From Rhodosporidiobolus odoratus (taxonomy: Eukaryota; Basidiomycota; Microbotryomycetes; Sporidiobolales; Sporidiobolaceae), in assembly GCA_034387635.1 (NCBI GenBank), contig JAOANU010000007.1, positions 620,001-684,000 of the forward strand: a stretch of 64,000 nucleotides of DNA, in the 5' to 3' direction. The translations under genes were made by a program, and so were the position numbers. The notes under the pieces are model-generated. The model searched no databases. It saw nothing but the letters and a program-made list of their open reading frames with translations, and was not told where the DNA came from. Positions 53,270 through 64,000 of this stretch are shown here, piece by piece. Each line of letters opens with the position of its first letter. Position 1 is the stretch's first letter.

Positions 53270-53596
53270 AGCTACTCGTCCACCACGTTTCAGCTTTCCG
53301 CCCGAAACACTCGTGCTTCGAACTCGTCGGCCGGTCGAAGCCTTGAGGGACCTGCTCGAAAGGTCGGTGCATGGTCGCAGGCGGGGACACGAATCGACCA
53401 GTGGGTGCCGGGCAGGCCGGACTTAGTTGAGGGTTGTGCTGCCTGCAACGCTGGCCAGTCCGTCCTTTCCGCCCATTTCTCCGCCGTTTATGCTAGTTTA
53501 CGCTTGTGAAAAGACGGCGAGCCCGCTGTCACGCCACTGCCAGAGAAAGAAAGGAGTGTACAACAAGCACGTATCTACACATCAATCTGCGCAGGA
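53270..53596. other. Convergent intergenic region
   Basis: About 330 bp between the CsbD-like gene (+) and the MFS transporter (-) 3' ends. No gene or repeat recognised. Confidence 0.5.
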
Positions 53597-56151
53597 CTAA
53601 TGCGCCATCACTGCCCCTCTCTTCCGTCCGCCGAGCCGTCTTTCCGCCGCTCTCAGCCCCCAGGCGCATCCTGCGGTAGCCGCGAAGCAGACACCGCTGA
53701 CAAGAAGAGGGAGCTGGATGCTGATGCTGAGGAGGACGCCAGTGACGAGAGGCGCGATGATCCCCGAGAGGCGAGAAAGGGCGGAGGAGAGTCCGGTCGC
53801 AGTCCCGCTGCCGGACAGGGACAGAGTCAGCATCAAGAATCGAATAGCAAATTGTGCGAGAGGCAGGTATACCGAGTCGAAGTAGAGAATAGCTCGGGCG
53901 TAAACGAGTAGATCACGGCGTCTGTATTTGGTTCAGAAGTATTAGCACCAATCCTTCTCGGGCGCCTGATGAAGGTGGACGAGGACAAGTGTAACGCACA
54001 CATCAACGTCGCCGCCAGGCTCACCGCCATACTACTCCCTACCACTGCTCTCGCGCTCTCAACCCAGACAAAGACAAAGGTCCCCGCTGCCGTTGCGAGC
54101 GTTGCGAAGGCAAGCGTCTTGGCTCGACCTAGGGACGTCTCGACAAGGTAGGCGCCAATGATCGAGCCGGGGAGACCGGCAGCGGTGTACAGAACGTCTG
54201 TACGGAAATCACGACTCAGCGGAATACGGGAGGGGGAGAAGCGGAAAGACATGGACGAACAATCCCATAAAGTTTGTTCAGGCGTGCTTTCCGGCAGGTT
54301 CGATAGTTTCGACTCGAGAAACTTCGGTAGGAAGACATTGAAGATCTGTGCGATATGCCGGAGATGCCGATGAATCAGTCTATCGAGCGGTTAGTGTAAG
54401 CTGCTAGAAGAGGGAGGACAGCATACAGTATAACCCGCACTCGCAAGGCCCCACATTCCCCAGACCAGCATAGTCGTTTGCCTTCCTTCCCCATCCCCGA
54501 GCAACTCTCGCACTCTCGCCAAGTAATCCTCAACGCCGGGTTGCCATCCGCTTGGCAGGCGATCTAGCCATTCTGGACGATCATGTGCGTTTCGAAGCCG
54601 CGCCGGTCGATGGGCGAAAGCGTAGGATAAGGAAGGGTCAGACTCGAGGTCGAGGTCGGAGACGTCGAAAGAAGGTGAAAGTGGTGGAGAGGGTCGGCGC
54701 GGCGGAGAACTAGTGTCGCTTGTTGACTCGTAGCCCCCAGTCCTCGTTTGCGTCTTGCTTCGTCCCGAAGAAGATGCTGACTCGGTGTCATCAATCACAT
54801 CGCTCAAGGCCCACTTCACGTCTTCTCCGTTCATCTTCGAGATCCGCCGCAAAGCAACGACGGCCTGTGTCGGCCTGTTGATCGCGACGAGGAACTTCGC
54901 ACTCTCTTGTAGGCGGAAGAAGAGGACGCGGGCGAGGAACATGGCGATGCTCTTAAAGCGAAGAACATCGGCGGTCAGGGAGAAAGACCGTGTAGAAAGT
55001 GGAGAGAACGCACAACGAGTCCAAGCGTACCCAGCATGTACCTCCAGCCTTCTTCGGTTGTACTGCAGTCGGCCTCGCCCGTAATAGCGGGAACACAGGT
55101 GAATTGAGGGAGGATGAAGAGGCCGAGGAGCGAAGTGAAGATTGCGCCAAGCGAGAAGCTGCGATGCAGGGCGACAGGTCAGGTAGAACAGGCAGGGAGG
55201 ATGAACTGTACGCCCTACAAGACAGAGAGCCCGGTCAGGAGAAAATGGCTTGTCTTGGGGATGTTTTCGAGAAAACTGCAAAGCGGAGTTCAACCGTATC
55301 AGCATGGGCCGCAAGACCAGAAGTATCAGAAGCGCGTACAGAGTTCCGTCTGTTGGCATTGATCCTCCTACACCGGTTCCCAACAAGAAGAGCGCGAAGC
55401 AGAGCCATCCAAACGACGGGGCAAAGGCGGAGGCGACCCCGAAGATGGCGGTCAAAAGCAGAGTGAGGTTGAAAGCGGGGAGGCGGCCGTACGCATCCGA
55501 GTCTGTAGCGAGTACAGTTGCAGTATCAGCAGGGGCGAACGGGAGAGATGGGTATGGACGAACAGCTTCCCCAGCCCCACGCGCCAACCTGTCGAGGCAA
55601 ATCATCAGTTCCTCTGTCGGCCAACCCATGATATGTGAGTAGGACAACGGTACCATCATACCCGCGAAAGTCGACGTCGATAGCAACCCAATCCACTGAT
55701 CCTCAACCCGAAAGCTTTTTTGCACCCGAGGCAGAATGACGGCAATGCATTGAAGCCACATGTTGTCAGCGGCCCAGCCTAATCCGCAGAGGATTAGGAG
55801 TTGTTTCTGGTAGCGCCCTACGCCGATGCGCTCGAGGGTAAGGTCGAGTGGTGTAAGCTGAGGTTGAGGGTCTTCAGCGGAGAAAGAGGGCAATGTAGTC
55901 GCGTCGGCGATACTGCCTCCAGCGCCCCTTGTCGCTCCTGCTCGCTCGTCCACCGACCCGGTCGCGCTGCCACTGCTCCCTCTCCTCCTCGCACCCTTCG
56001 CGTTCAGCAACGGTGAACTCGGCGTCGGTTCCTCGTCGTCGTCGTCTTCGTCAAGCGGTCCCGGCTGAGAGAGTGTGATTGAGAGTAAAGGTGTACGCGA
56101 CTGCTGGCGTACTGGCCCAGCTCGCGGAGGGTAGTCGGCGGATGAGGACAT
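53597..56151 (-). CDS. MFS transporter, SVOP-like
   Basis: Major facilitator with a long acidic/Ser-rich N-terminus. I chose ATG 56151 (MSSSADYPPRAGPV); one 42 nt upstream is also in frame. The first transmembrane block LERIGVGRYQKQLLILCGLG then WAADNMWLQCIAVILPRVQK is typical of the SV2/SVOP-related family. Then DQWIGLLSTSTFAGMMVPLS, TAIFGVASAFAPSFGWLCFA with LFLLGTGVGGSMPTDG, a central loop (ESAKFLVAINRPTQAVVALR, then a long Ser/Asp-rich insert), WGMWGLASAGYT, DVLYTAAGLPGSIIGAYLVE, and a final exon GLSSALSRLSGIIAPLVTGV ending GRKRGAVMAH. Substrate cannot be inferred. Exon boundaries approximate. Confidence 0.82.
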
Positions 56152-56193
56152 CGTGCTGGCGCTGATGGGCGAGGTGGGGAGAACGCCGAACAA

Positions 56194-56514
56194 CAGGCGA
56201 TGGGCTTAGTGAGCGCTAAGAGGAGACAGATAGAGTTGTTCTATGGCCATGCGAGCTATAATATGGAGCACGTGGTGAGATCGACGCAGTGTTGCGAGAG
56301 AAGAGAATGGCGAATGGCTTCAAATTCTGACTGGTTCTGATCCATGAGTAACATAGCTACATAGCACCGATAGAACCCGGAAAGAGGAGATCTACACATG
56401 ACTCGCACAGTATGTAACACGAGAGAAAAGCAGGAACACAAACACAACAGACAAATACCAGCCGCAAACGACCTCCCGCCGCGCTGAGAGCTATCTCGAG
56501 TACACGGTTCATCC
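56194..56514. other. Intergenic: promoter of MFS gene is to its right, 3' flank of Gyp7
   Basis: About 320 bp upstream of the MFS gene and downstream of the Gyp7-like stop. No exon or repeat recognised. Confidence 0.45.
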
Positions 56515-59500
56515 TCACTCAAGCAATACCTTGAGCCCCTCACCTTCCCTCCTCGTTCGCTCTCTGACCCGCTCCCTTCTCTGCTCCTCGGCATCCTCCT
56601 TCGTCGGCGGGAACTTGCCCGTCTTGCTCTCCCTTCCCTTCCTCTGCCGCAGCCCTTCCTCGCCGAGCGCGGGCACTGGCGCAGGCGAGACTGAATCGAC
56701 AACGGCGGCGAAGGTGTGGTAGAGGACTTCGGCGTCGCTGAGGAGAACTTGAAGGTCGAGGGTGCCGGAGAGATTGTTGACGTATTGGAGGACCTGGTCG
56801 GACGAGATGAGAGCAGCAATCGTCAGCATCGTAACGATCGCGAGGAAGCACGTCAACTCACCTCGTCAAACTCCTTCAGATACCGGATCATGACGTCGCG
56901 GTTGGCCTCGAGAATAGCGAGGGCGAAGAAGAGGTGGAAGTGCGTTCCCAGGTGGTCGGTGCTGAAGGGTCAATGCGCGTAAGTACAAGCTGAAAGGGTG
57001 GGGCAGCGCGGGTGGGAGAAGGACTGACAAGAAGTTCTCCCAGAGCTCAACCGTCTGGTTCCAGGTGAGCTCCCGCTTGAACGATGTCAAGAGCCAGCGG
57101 AAGCAGAAGAAGAGGTTTAAGGAGCCGGTCTCCTCTGCGATGGCGCTCAGACGCGTCAGTCAGTACTGCCTTCTTTCGAGGGAACAGCGAAAAGAGTGGA
57201 CCTACCGAAATGGCGATACAATCCCCGGTCCATGACCCTGATTAGCCCCTGGAGCTCCATCAACTGACGCTTCATCCCGCTCTGATCCGACCTGAAGTTG
57301 TCCTGCTGCCTGGCCATGACCGTCTCGAAGCAGGCGTAGGCGAGCCAGGAACAGCCGTCGAGGACAACGTAGAGCGGGGAGAAAAGGTCCGACATGCCTT
57401 GCACTGCTCGGATCGAGGGTTCAGCGGAAATGACGAGACGAGGATAGAGCGGGACTAACCGTAATTTCGGACACCGTCTTCTCCCTCAATCCCAACCTTG
57501 AGCTTGTCTTCCTGGGTGTCAGAATATTCGGGAGCGAACACCCAGGTCATGAGCACCTCCTTGCACGCCATGACATGAGCGTTCGTCGGAGGGTGAGCGC
57601 CCTCTGGCTCGGCCCCTGGCGGAAGGTCAAGAGCGAAAAGAGGATGAGTGCGATCGGTACGGCGACAGTCGATTTCTGAGCTTGTCGAAAAGAGGGAGAA
57701 GGCTACAGTAAGCGAGGGGGAATCAGGCTGTGACGAGCAGGACTTGGACGAACCGACGCGGTGGTCTTCCTCTTGAAACCGTTCCGTGGCTTCCAGGTCC
57801 GAGTCTTGCATCCAGCTGCGCTTGAGATGTTCGAACTCGGTACTACGATGCAGTCTATTCTTAGTAATGGAGCCATACTCCAAGATGAAAAGAGAGCGAA
57901 CCTTCGTGCCTCCTCGATCTTCCTCCGTTCTTCTCTTGTCGAGTCCCACGGAAAGACCTTGAGCAGGAAAGGCCAAGCCTCCTTTCTGACCTCGTCGTCA
58001 GACAAGCCCTGCACAGGTGGAGGTAATCAGCTTACCGAGTCCTTTGGCAGAACGGGCCGCGAAGAAAAGAAGACCGCAAGGCGAACGCACCCTTTGAAAA
58101 ATCCGCCGCCTCGCCTCAGCCTCATCTAGCAGTAAAGTTCCATCATTGACGTCAAACCACGCGTGCCATTCCTCCAGCTGGATTGGGGTCCGAGGTGCGC
58201 GAGTCGAGCGGGGCTTGTGTTCTAGGAGGTATGTTTTCTACCCATCGACCGAGATTAGCCCAAGCTCATAAGAAAACGGGGGCAGAAAGACGGAATCCTA
58301 AGCGCACGGAAAGAACCTCGAACACCCCGGTTGATTCGCCAAGCTCTTCTTCGAGGAAGCTCCCGTCGTCGACGCCATACTCTGCTCGACGCGCTCGCTC
58401 GCCTTCTTCGGCTACGATTTTTGCCCATTTGGCGAGGTAGACGCGAGCTGAGTCGTACGTCTACGGGTATCGTTCTCGTCAGTGTAGTGACTCTCGACGC
58501 GAATGAGGAAAAGAGGAACGCACGCCGACGCCGGCAGTCGCTGCTAGCCGTGTCACCTCGCCTGGAGCGAGAGCAAACTGAGCGATAGGTTTCGGGACAT
58601 GCTTTGCGAGGGGCTTGGCGAGAGGATGCGAGAGAACAGTCGAGGCAGCTTGTTGAGACATATGGCGAGCGCTGCAGAATGTGCGCGAGAAAGTCAGCCT
58701 CGAGTGTGAAAACGGAGTGGGACAAGACGGACCCTCGGGTAATTTTCGAAAACCCGCTCAGCACACTGAACGTGAGAGCATCCATTCCTCCGTTATCCCT
58801 TGCGTCTGCCGGTAGAGCTGCAAGATCATCCGGCCAGTCCTCCCCGTCTTTCTCTTTGCCCTTCCCTTTCCCAGCCATTCCAACCGGAGAAGCCTGATGC
58901 AACAGACTCGTCCTCATCTTCTGCTGCCTCTTCCGCTGTTCCTCGCGTTCCTTAGCTCGTTCGCCCCGTTCTCCCTCGCCCAACCGAGCACGAACAGCAT
59001 TCATGGCCTCGTCAGGAACGGCATCATCTTCGTGCGCACCGTATGTTGTAGCGCCGCCCGAGATATGAGCATCGAGGTCTAGACGGGAGGGGTTGATGAG
59101 GTAGACTTGAGGGTCGAGTTCGCTCCGCACAACCAGAGTGTGCTGCCTGAGCTGCGACATGAGAGCTTCGCCTCCCCAGCTAGGAGGCATGGACGGCGAT
59201 CGACCTGTTCGCGAGGAAGGCGAAGAGCTACTGCCGAGGAAAGACGCCCGCTGATCTTGCGCGAGGACGGTCGACCGGCTTTCGTCATCGTGGAAGTGAA
59301 GGGGAGGAAGAGTAACGCCCCCGAATAGGGAGAAGGTGACGCTACCCACCCAAGACGTGAGAGTTGGGGGTTGGACGAGAACGGAGTAGAGCGAGGTGAG
59401 AGGGTAAGAGAAGGCATGCGAGGTCGACGAAGCATCGGGAGGAGGGACCACCTCCGGGAGGGAGTGCGGCACGTGAACCAGGACGTCGCGCTCGTTCTCT

Positions 59501-60265
59501 GCACATAGATCTGTGAGACTGGACCGGTCAAGAGGACAGCGCATGGTAACGTACGAGAGGACAGCTCGACCAGAACATACGCATCCACATCCCGCAGCCC
59601 TTCAGCGACACTTTCGGGCACCCAGCTCAGCAAGTGCTTCCACCTGGCTTCTCCCTGCCCCTCGTCTGCGCTCTCCCTCACCCTGACGACGGAGAGGAAA
59701 CCAGGTAGGTTGTCCCTTGTCGAAGGCGAAGGTGCGAGATAAACCGCCGACTTGCTCCAGAGCAATTCTGCCAATCCACCCTCGGCTACTCGACCGCGAT
59801 TGGTCGCCAGAGGCGTAGCTGGCTGCAGCTTCTCTCCCATATGAACGTCGTACAGCTGTGTGGGGGAGAGAGTGGCGGTGCCGATATCTGACGCGGTGGG
59901 GGAGACAGACGAGGCGGAAGTCCCAGCGGTGAGTGAAGGCGTAGCGGATCCAAGGGCAACGGCTTCTGTGCGTAGTGTGACCTCGACCAAGTCTTCAGAC
60001 TGTGCGCACGACGAACACGTGAAACAAGATGAGCCAACAAAGGGGGGAGAGGACAGAAAGGTTTGATCGACGTACGGAGCGCGAGTCGACGTTTGCGTAC
60101 AGGTCTGGGAGCGTACGTGGTCCTCCGCCCATCTTCCGCGTTCAGATTCGTAGTAGCAAGTGCGAAGTCAAAAATGTTCGGGAAGAAAAGGACGAAACTG
60201 GCGCGTTCTCCGGATGTCCCCTTGGCCTCCACGCATAGGGCAGTGACACGCAGTAGCGATGCCAT
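56515..60265 (-). CDS. GYP7: TBC-domain Rab GTPase-activating protein (Gyp7/TBC1D15-like)
   Basis: Stimulates GTP hydrolysis by Rab7/Ypt7-type GTPases at the vacuole. Start at 60265 (MASLLRVTALCVEAKGTSGE). The N-terminal half holds LVEVTLRTEAV, an insert-rich PH-like region (LVVRSELDPQVYLINPSRLD, FSVLSGFSKITRGARHMSQQ) and ARVVDVNDGTLLLDEAEARR. The TBC domain is split over many exons: IFQRGLSDDEVRKEAWPFLL, EIDCRRTDRTHPLFALD (arginine finger), VMACKEVLMTWVFAPE, NYVQGMSDLFSPLYVVLDG (glutamine finger), MKRQLMELQGLIRVMDRGLY, FKRELTWNQTVELWENF and YVNNLSGTLDLQVLLSDAEV. Both catalytic fingers are present, so it should be active. The C-terminus is charged and ends at 56515. About ten exons, boundaries approximate. 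Confidence 0.87.
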
Positions 60266-60419
60266 CTAGTCTACGTGCCGACCGGTGATCGCAAGGCAAC
60301 GGGGCAGACCCCATTCGTTCTTTCCTCTCAAAAGATCTCATAAACAGTGTCTGATAATCACGCGGCCCGGGTCCCTCTCCATCAAGCGTCAACCCTCTAT
60401 GTACTCGTCGTCGTCGGTC

Positions 60420-62757
60420 TCACTGCGACATGCTCAGGCGCTGCATCAGCGTCGGCTTGGAACCCCCTACCAAGCCGGTCCAGACGAAGCGCTCCTTCTT
60501 GATGTCCCGAGTCTGACGCTGGAACGCAAGCTGGTCCCAAGGGACTGCAGTGAAAAAGTCAGGTCAGCGAGCTGATGCACGCAGCAGGGAGAACATGGAA
60601 AACGAGAAGCGCCAAGAAAAGGACCACGAAACGTACAGAGAGTGGTGCACTTCCCTTGTTCGGGGTCGACATACCACGACTGCGAAGCGGAAGCGGGTAC
60701 GTCAATGATGCTGCAGCTTGCCAAAGGGGTCGCGGAGGTGAGGAAGCTCACAATCCCGCCATCCTGTTCCCAGACTTTCTTCTCCATCTCCTCCCTCATA
60801 GCCGCATACCATTCATCCTCGGCCTCCTGCGTGACCTCGACAAACGGCGCCAAGTCGGCCGACGGCGCGGAGAGAGAGGCGAAGACGGGCTTGAGCAACT
60901 TGATCATCATCTCGACGGTGCATTCGGTGTTGAAGAGGGCGGAGGAATGGCCGGTAACGCTGTTGGGTCCCATGAGGATAAAGAAGTTGGGATAAGAGGC
61001 GATCATTGAGGCTGAAGACGCGAGACAAGATTAAGCAAGAACAGGTAGATGAGAAGCGAGAACTGCAGCTCACTCAAGTAAGTTTTCACACCGTTGCCCT
61101 TCAGCCGCTTAATGAGGGACGCGCCTTCGCTGTTGTAGACCGTCAGCGGGAAGAGGTAGTCCGTGACTTTGAAGCCGGTGGCGAGGACAACAACGTCGGC
61201 ATCGACGTCGACACCCTTTTCCGTTCGTACGGTGTGGCCCTTCGCAGACACGATAGTATCGGGAAGGAGAAGGCTGAACTTGGGAGAGTGCAGTGAGGGC
61301 GTGTAAGAGGAGAAGTCGATGATGCGGCGCTGCGGCACGAGGCAAATCTGAGCATGTCGAGCAAGGGCAGTAATATAACGGGAACGGACCTTCATGCCGA
61401 AATCGAAGTCGAACTTGAGCTGATCCCAATACTTTTCTGGCGCAGTCTTCTCGATGCTGAGATTGGAGAATGCAGTAAAGCAACGTTCTTAGCATCAGCA
61501 GAGAATGGGAGACATACTACCGATCGCTCTCCTGCTTGATCTTTTTTCGTCCTTCCGCGCCCTTCTCCTTGTCAGTTAGGCCGAAGTAACCCTCGCAGAC
61601 TTGGAAGATGCCAAGGCGGAAAAGGGTGTGAAGCTTTGCGACAAGGTAATACAAGCGGCGTCAGCGAGCAGACAAAGACGCACGTACGCGGGAGCTGATA
61701 CACTAAGGTAAGGCTACGGGAGACATAGCGTACCCCGGGAACGTAGCGCACGATGCCGTTGGTAAACGGACTATTGGGGGTCTGATTTGGCGCGACGATG
61801 GCGTGTTTGTTACGGGCGATCTGAGTGAGGCTCTTGACCTCGGGCAGTAAGGCCTGAGAGCAGTCGAGCCATCGCGCGGTCGAGCGAAGAGGCGCAAGGA
61901 GAGGGAAAGAGGGAAAGTCAGATCGGGACGAAGACTTGAGAAGGCAGCGAGACCAGAACGCACGGGGACGATTTGCGCAGCTGAGCATCCATTGCCGACA
62001 ACAACGACGTTCCAGTCGTTGAGGTCGACGCTAGTGTCCCAGGCAGCGCTGTGCATAACCTTACCATCGAAGTTGCTTACGTCGAAGGGCGGATCCGCGG
62101 GCGTTGACAGGGCCCCGACGGCAGAGATGAAAACGTTGGCGGTCTTGTTCCGTGTCTCATCGGTGGTGACATTACGGATCCTTATGGTCCAGAGGCCGGT
62201 GTCGCGCGAGAACCGGGCTTCTTCTACGACAGTGTGGAAGACGAACTGATCCCTGACGCCATACTTGTCGACTACTCGATCGTAGTATCGACATATGCCT
62301 AGGAGCAGGGACACACACGTATCAGCTCGAGCTTGTCGTCAGGAAGCACTCGGAAGGGCCAGGAAGAAAGGGCTGAAACAAAAAGAAGAACTGAGCGTAC
62401 CTTCGCTATCCGGCCACTGAGTCGCAAACTCCTTCGCCGGCTCAAAGGAGAAGGAGTAGAAGGCGATAGGGATGTCGCAACTGGCGCCAGGATACCGGTT
62501 CGATCGCCAAGTGCCTCCCAGTCCATCTCCTTTCTCGTAGCAAACGACATCGGTGACCTTTGCTAAGCGCTTGAGCTGTACGAGCGCGTCTAGCCCAGAG
62601 AGACCAGCTCCAGCGATGATTCTGATGTATGCGAAAGCTGTCAGCAATCATACCGCGGAGTGCAAAACGGAGGAGGCGAGGAAGTTGAAAAGGAGATAGC
62701 GACTCACACGCTCGTATGCGGCTCCGAGTCCAGCGGGAACGTGTGGGGAGCAGACAT
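60420..62757 (-). CDS. FAD-dependent Baeyer-Villiger-type monooxygenase
   Basis: Flavin- and NADPH-dependent monooxygenase. Start ATG 62757 (MSAPHTFPLDSEPHTSV), intron, then IIAGAGLSGLDALVQLKRLA (FAD GxGxxG) and KGDGLGGTWRSNRYPGASCD. YGVRDQFVFHTVVEEARF is followed by FDGKVMHSAAWD, which fits the BVMO fingerprint FxGxxxHxxxW. VVVVGNGCSAAQIVP is the second (NADPH) dinucleotide motif. DADVVVLATGFKVTDYLFPL and YPNFFILMGPNSVTGHSSAL complete the core. The last exon YPWDQLAFQRQTRDIKKERF ends LMQRLSMSQ, stop 60420-60422. All catalytic motifs are present; a ketone or aryl ketone substrate is likely but unspecified. No biosynthetic cluster surrounds it. Confidence 0.87.
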
Positions 62758-63122
62758 GACGGTTAGTGAGTAGCCAGGTGAGCTTCAAAGCGGTTAAAAG
62801 GCGTGAGAGTGACATGCTCAACCCAGTTCAGAAACTCGTCGACAAGTTTTCTACCGAAGGGCTCAAGCGTCGAGCGGATTCCGAGCCCGTCGTCCGAAGC
62901 TGCAGAGGAGACGGTCTGCTAGCCTCACAGAAGGGCGGAGACGGCGAGGTCAAGCGGAGGTGCGTGTGGGTAACAAGCAAAGGCGAGAGGCTCAGGTGAG
63001 AAGCGATGGACAACTCTCGCGGTCGGATATCTGGCGTAGAGACAAGCATCGACGTTAACAACCGAGTAGTGCAATGCACCGCAGTCTGAGTCCAGACTAC
63101 GTCAGGTGAAGATGCGCGCTAA
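62758..63122. other. Intergenic: promoter of the monooxygenase, 3' flank of the VTC gene
   Basis: 365 bp without a recognisable exon or repeat. Confidence 0.5.
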
Positions 63123-64000
63123 CTAGAAACCCTCCTTCATCCGGAGGGAAAAGTTGACCATAACAGCGACGAACAGGATGCCGCAAAGTACCGTAGGGCC
63201 AATGTGGTCGTGATATTGAACAGCGCGACGAGCACTGCAGCGGAGGAACGGCTTGGTCAGCACAGCGCTGGGAACCCGAGGATCGGCGCAAGTTGACGAC
63301 GGCGGACGTACCGAATCGCGCTGACGCGCCACGAATACATGAAGGCGGTATACAGGATGGCAAGAAGGGCGACGGCAGTAAAGGTAGAAGCGGCGGCAAG
63401 GGCGATATCGTCTGGTGGACAGGGAAAAGGTTACGAGGACGCACGGAAGAAACACGGAAGACAATGAGGCAAACGTACCATGCGGATCGGAGAAGGAGAG
63501 TATACCGATTCCGATAGCTGAGACAACGACAGAGAACTCGATCCATGCGAGGGCTGGGAGCGGCAACTCTTCAGTAAGGAAGCGCTTTGAGGGGAAAAGG
63601 CCAAGACGACGCACTCGTACGCTCGTTCGCGTAAAACACCTTGGGCTCAACACGAACCGGCACCGCGACACGTTTCCCTGCCGTCGCACGGAACGATGAG
63701 ACGTACTCGACCCTCCCCGGCGTCAGGGAGATTCCGCTAGGGTTCCCCGTCGCTTCCGAAGCACCTGTAGCGCCTGCATCCCCCCCACCGCCGCTGCTCG
63801 CCCGTTCGTGCAGCCCTCCGTCTCGACCGACTTCATATCGCGAATCGAGCACCTTGGAGAGGTTCTGCGGTGTGAGCTTGGGAAAGACTTCTTGCTGTTT
63901 CGGCGGTCGAGATGGTGGGGCCGCAGTGAGGTGACTCTGCTCTGGTCGTCCTGCAGGTCCCTGAGCGAGCTTCGACTGTCCCTCACGAAAAGCCCTCGCC
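63123..64000 (-). CDS. VTC polyphosphate polymerase complex subunit, C-terminal part (partial)
   Basis: The gene enters from the right edge. Visible: FREGQSKLAQGPAG, FPKLTPQNLSKVLDSRYEVG, a Gly/Ala-rich linker, then PVRVEPKVFYANERT, the conserved start of the VTC1-like (DUF202) membrane domain ('..P+.F.ANERT.L.WL'). Later exons continue with LPALAWIEFSVVVSAIGIGI, DDIALAAASTFTAVALLAIL with YTAFMYSWRVSAIR, and ARRAVQYHDHIGPTVLCGIL with FVAVMVNFSLRMKEGF, stop at 63123-63125. Three membrane helices result. A linker before this domain points to Vtc2/3/4 rather than stand-alone Vtc1; the SPX and catalytic parts would lie outside the window. It works in vacuolar polyphosphate synthesis. Confidence 0.85.

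Noticed and set aside
60420..62757. Secondary-metabolite cluster around the monooxygenase
   Set aside because: Neighbours are a Rab-GAP and a VTC subunit; no polyketide, peptide or terpene synthase is present.
1..64000. CRISPR arrays and rRNA or tRNA genes
   Set aside because: No spaced palindromic repeats, no conserved rRNA segments and no tRNA A/B-box pair with a cloverleaf were recognised by eye. A tRNA scan could still find one.

Overview
The window looks like nuclear DNA of a basidiomycete yeast, most likely a red-yeast-type Pucciniomycotina (inference). It is GC-rich, its genes are densely packed on both strands and broken by many short GT-AG introns, and the products are eukaryotic (COG3, PIG-U, COX13, Gyp7, VTC, Ragulator). 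I saw no bacterial operons, CRISPR arrays or rRNA, and I recognised no tRNA by eye.

Left end (1-9096): a wrecked serine beta-lactamase-like gene. It has a frameshift, a solo LTR in an intron, a piece of a PAS/HisKA histidine kinase gene flanked by a 75-bp direct duplication of beta-lactamase sequence, and a complete Ty3/gypsy chromovirus (2086-8845). The chromovirus LTRs look identical, its 5-bp target duplication is intact, and its gag/pol overlap carries a textbook -1 frameshift signal.

9.6-20 kb: an arylsulfatase with an altered active-site signature (-), a CENP-P-like kinetochore protein (+), cytochrome c oxidase subunit VIa with a 4-nt exon (+), and a HERP/Usa1-like ERAD protein (+). 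19.6-30 kb: COG3 (-), a LAMTOR1/Ego1-like protein (+), a conserved unknown protein (+), and a large Gly/Arg-rich RRM-like protein (-). 30-44 kb: a membrane-anchored GH75 chitosanase (-), a carnosine N-methyltransferase-like enzyme with a 10-nt exon (+), a small single-pass membrane protein (-), a polytopic membrane protein (+), an ITT1/RNF14-type RWD-RBR ubiquitin ligase (-), a Ser-rich unknown (-), and PIG-U of the GPI transamidase (-). 44-64 kb: a peroxisomal acyl-CoA dehydrogenase ending in SKL with another 4-nt exon (+), a second RRM-like protein paralogous to the one at 27-29.7 kb (+), an inverted, decayed copy of the 35.8-38.3 kb membrane protein (-), a CsbD-like small protein (+), an SVOP-like MFS transporter (-), a Gyp7 Rab-GAP (-), a Baeyer-Villiger-type monooxygenase (-), and the C-terminus of a VTC polyphosphate polymerase subunit (-), cut by the window end.

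There is no metabolic cluster; most genes are single-copy housekeeping genes of the secretory, lysosomal and mitochondrial systems. The main points of interest are the layered insertions at the left end, the frameshift signal, three very small exons, two dispersed paralogue pairs, and several divergent gene pairs with start codons only 80-190 bp apart. Exon boundaries were read by eye from splice consensus, reading frame and family similarity; those marked approximate should be treated so.
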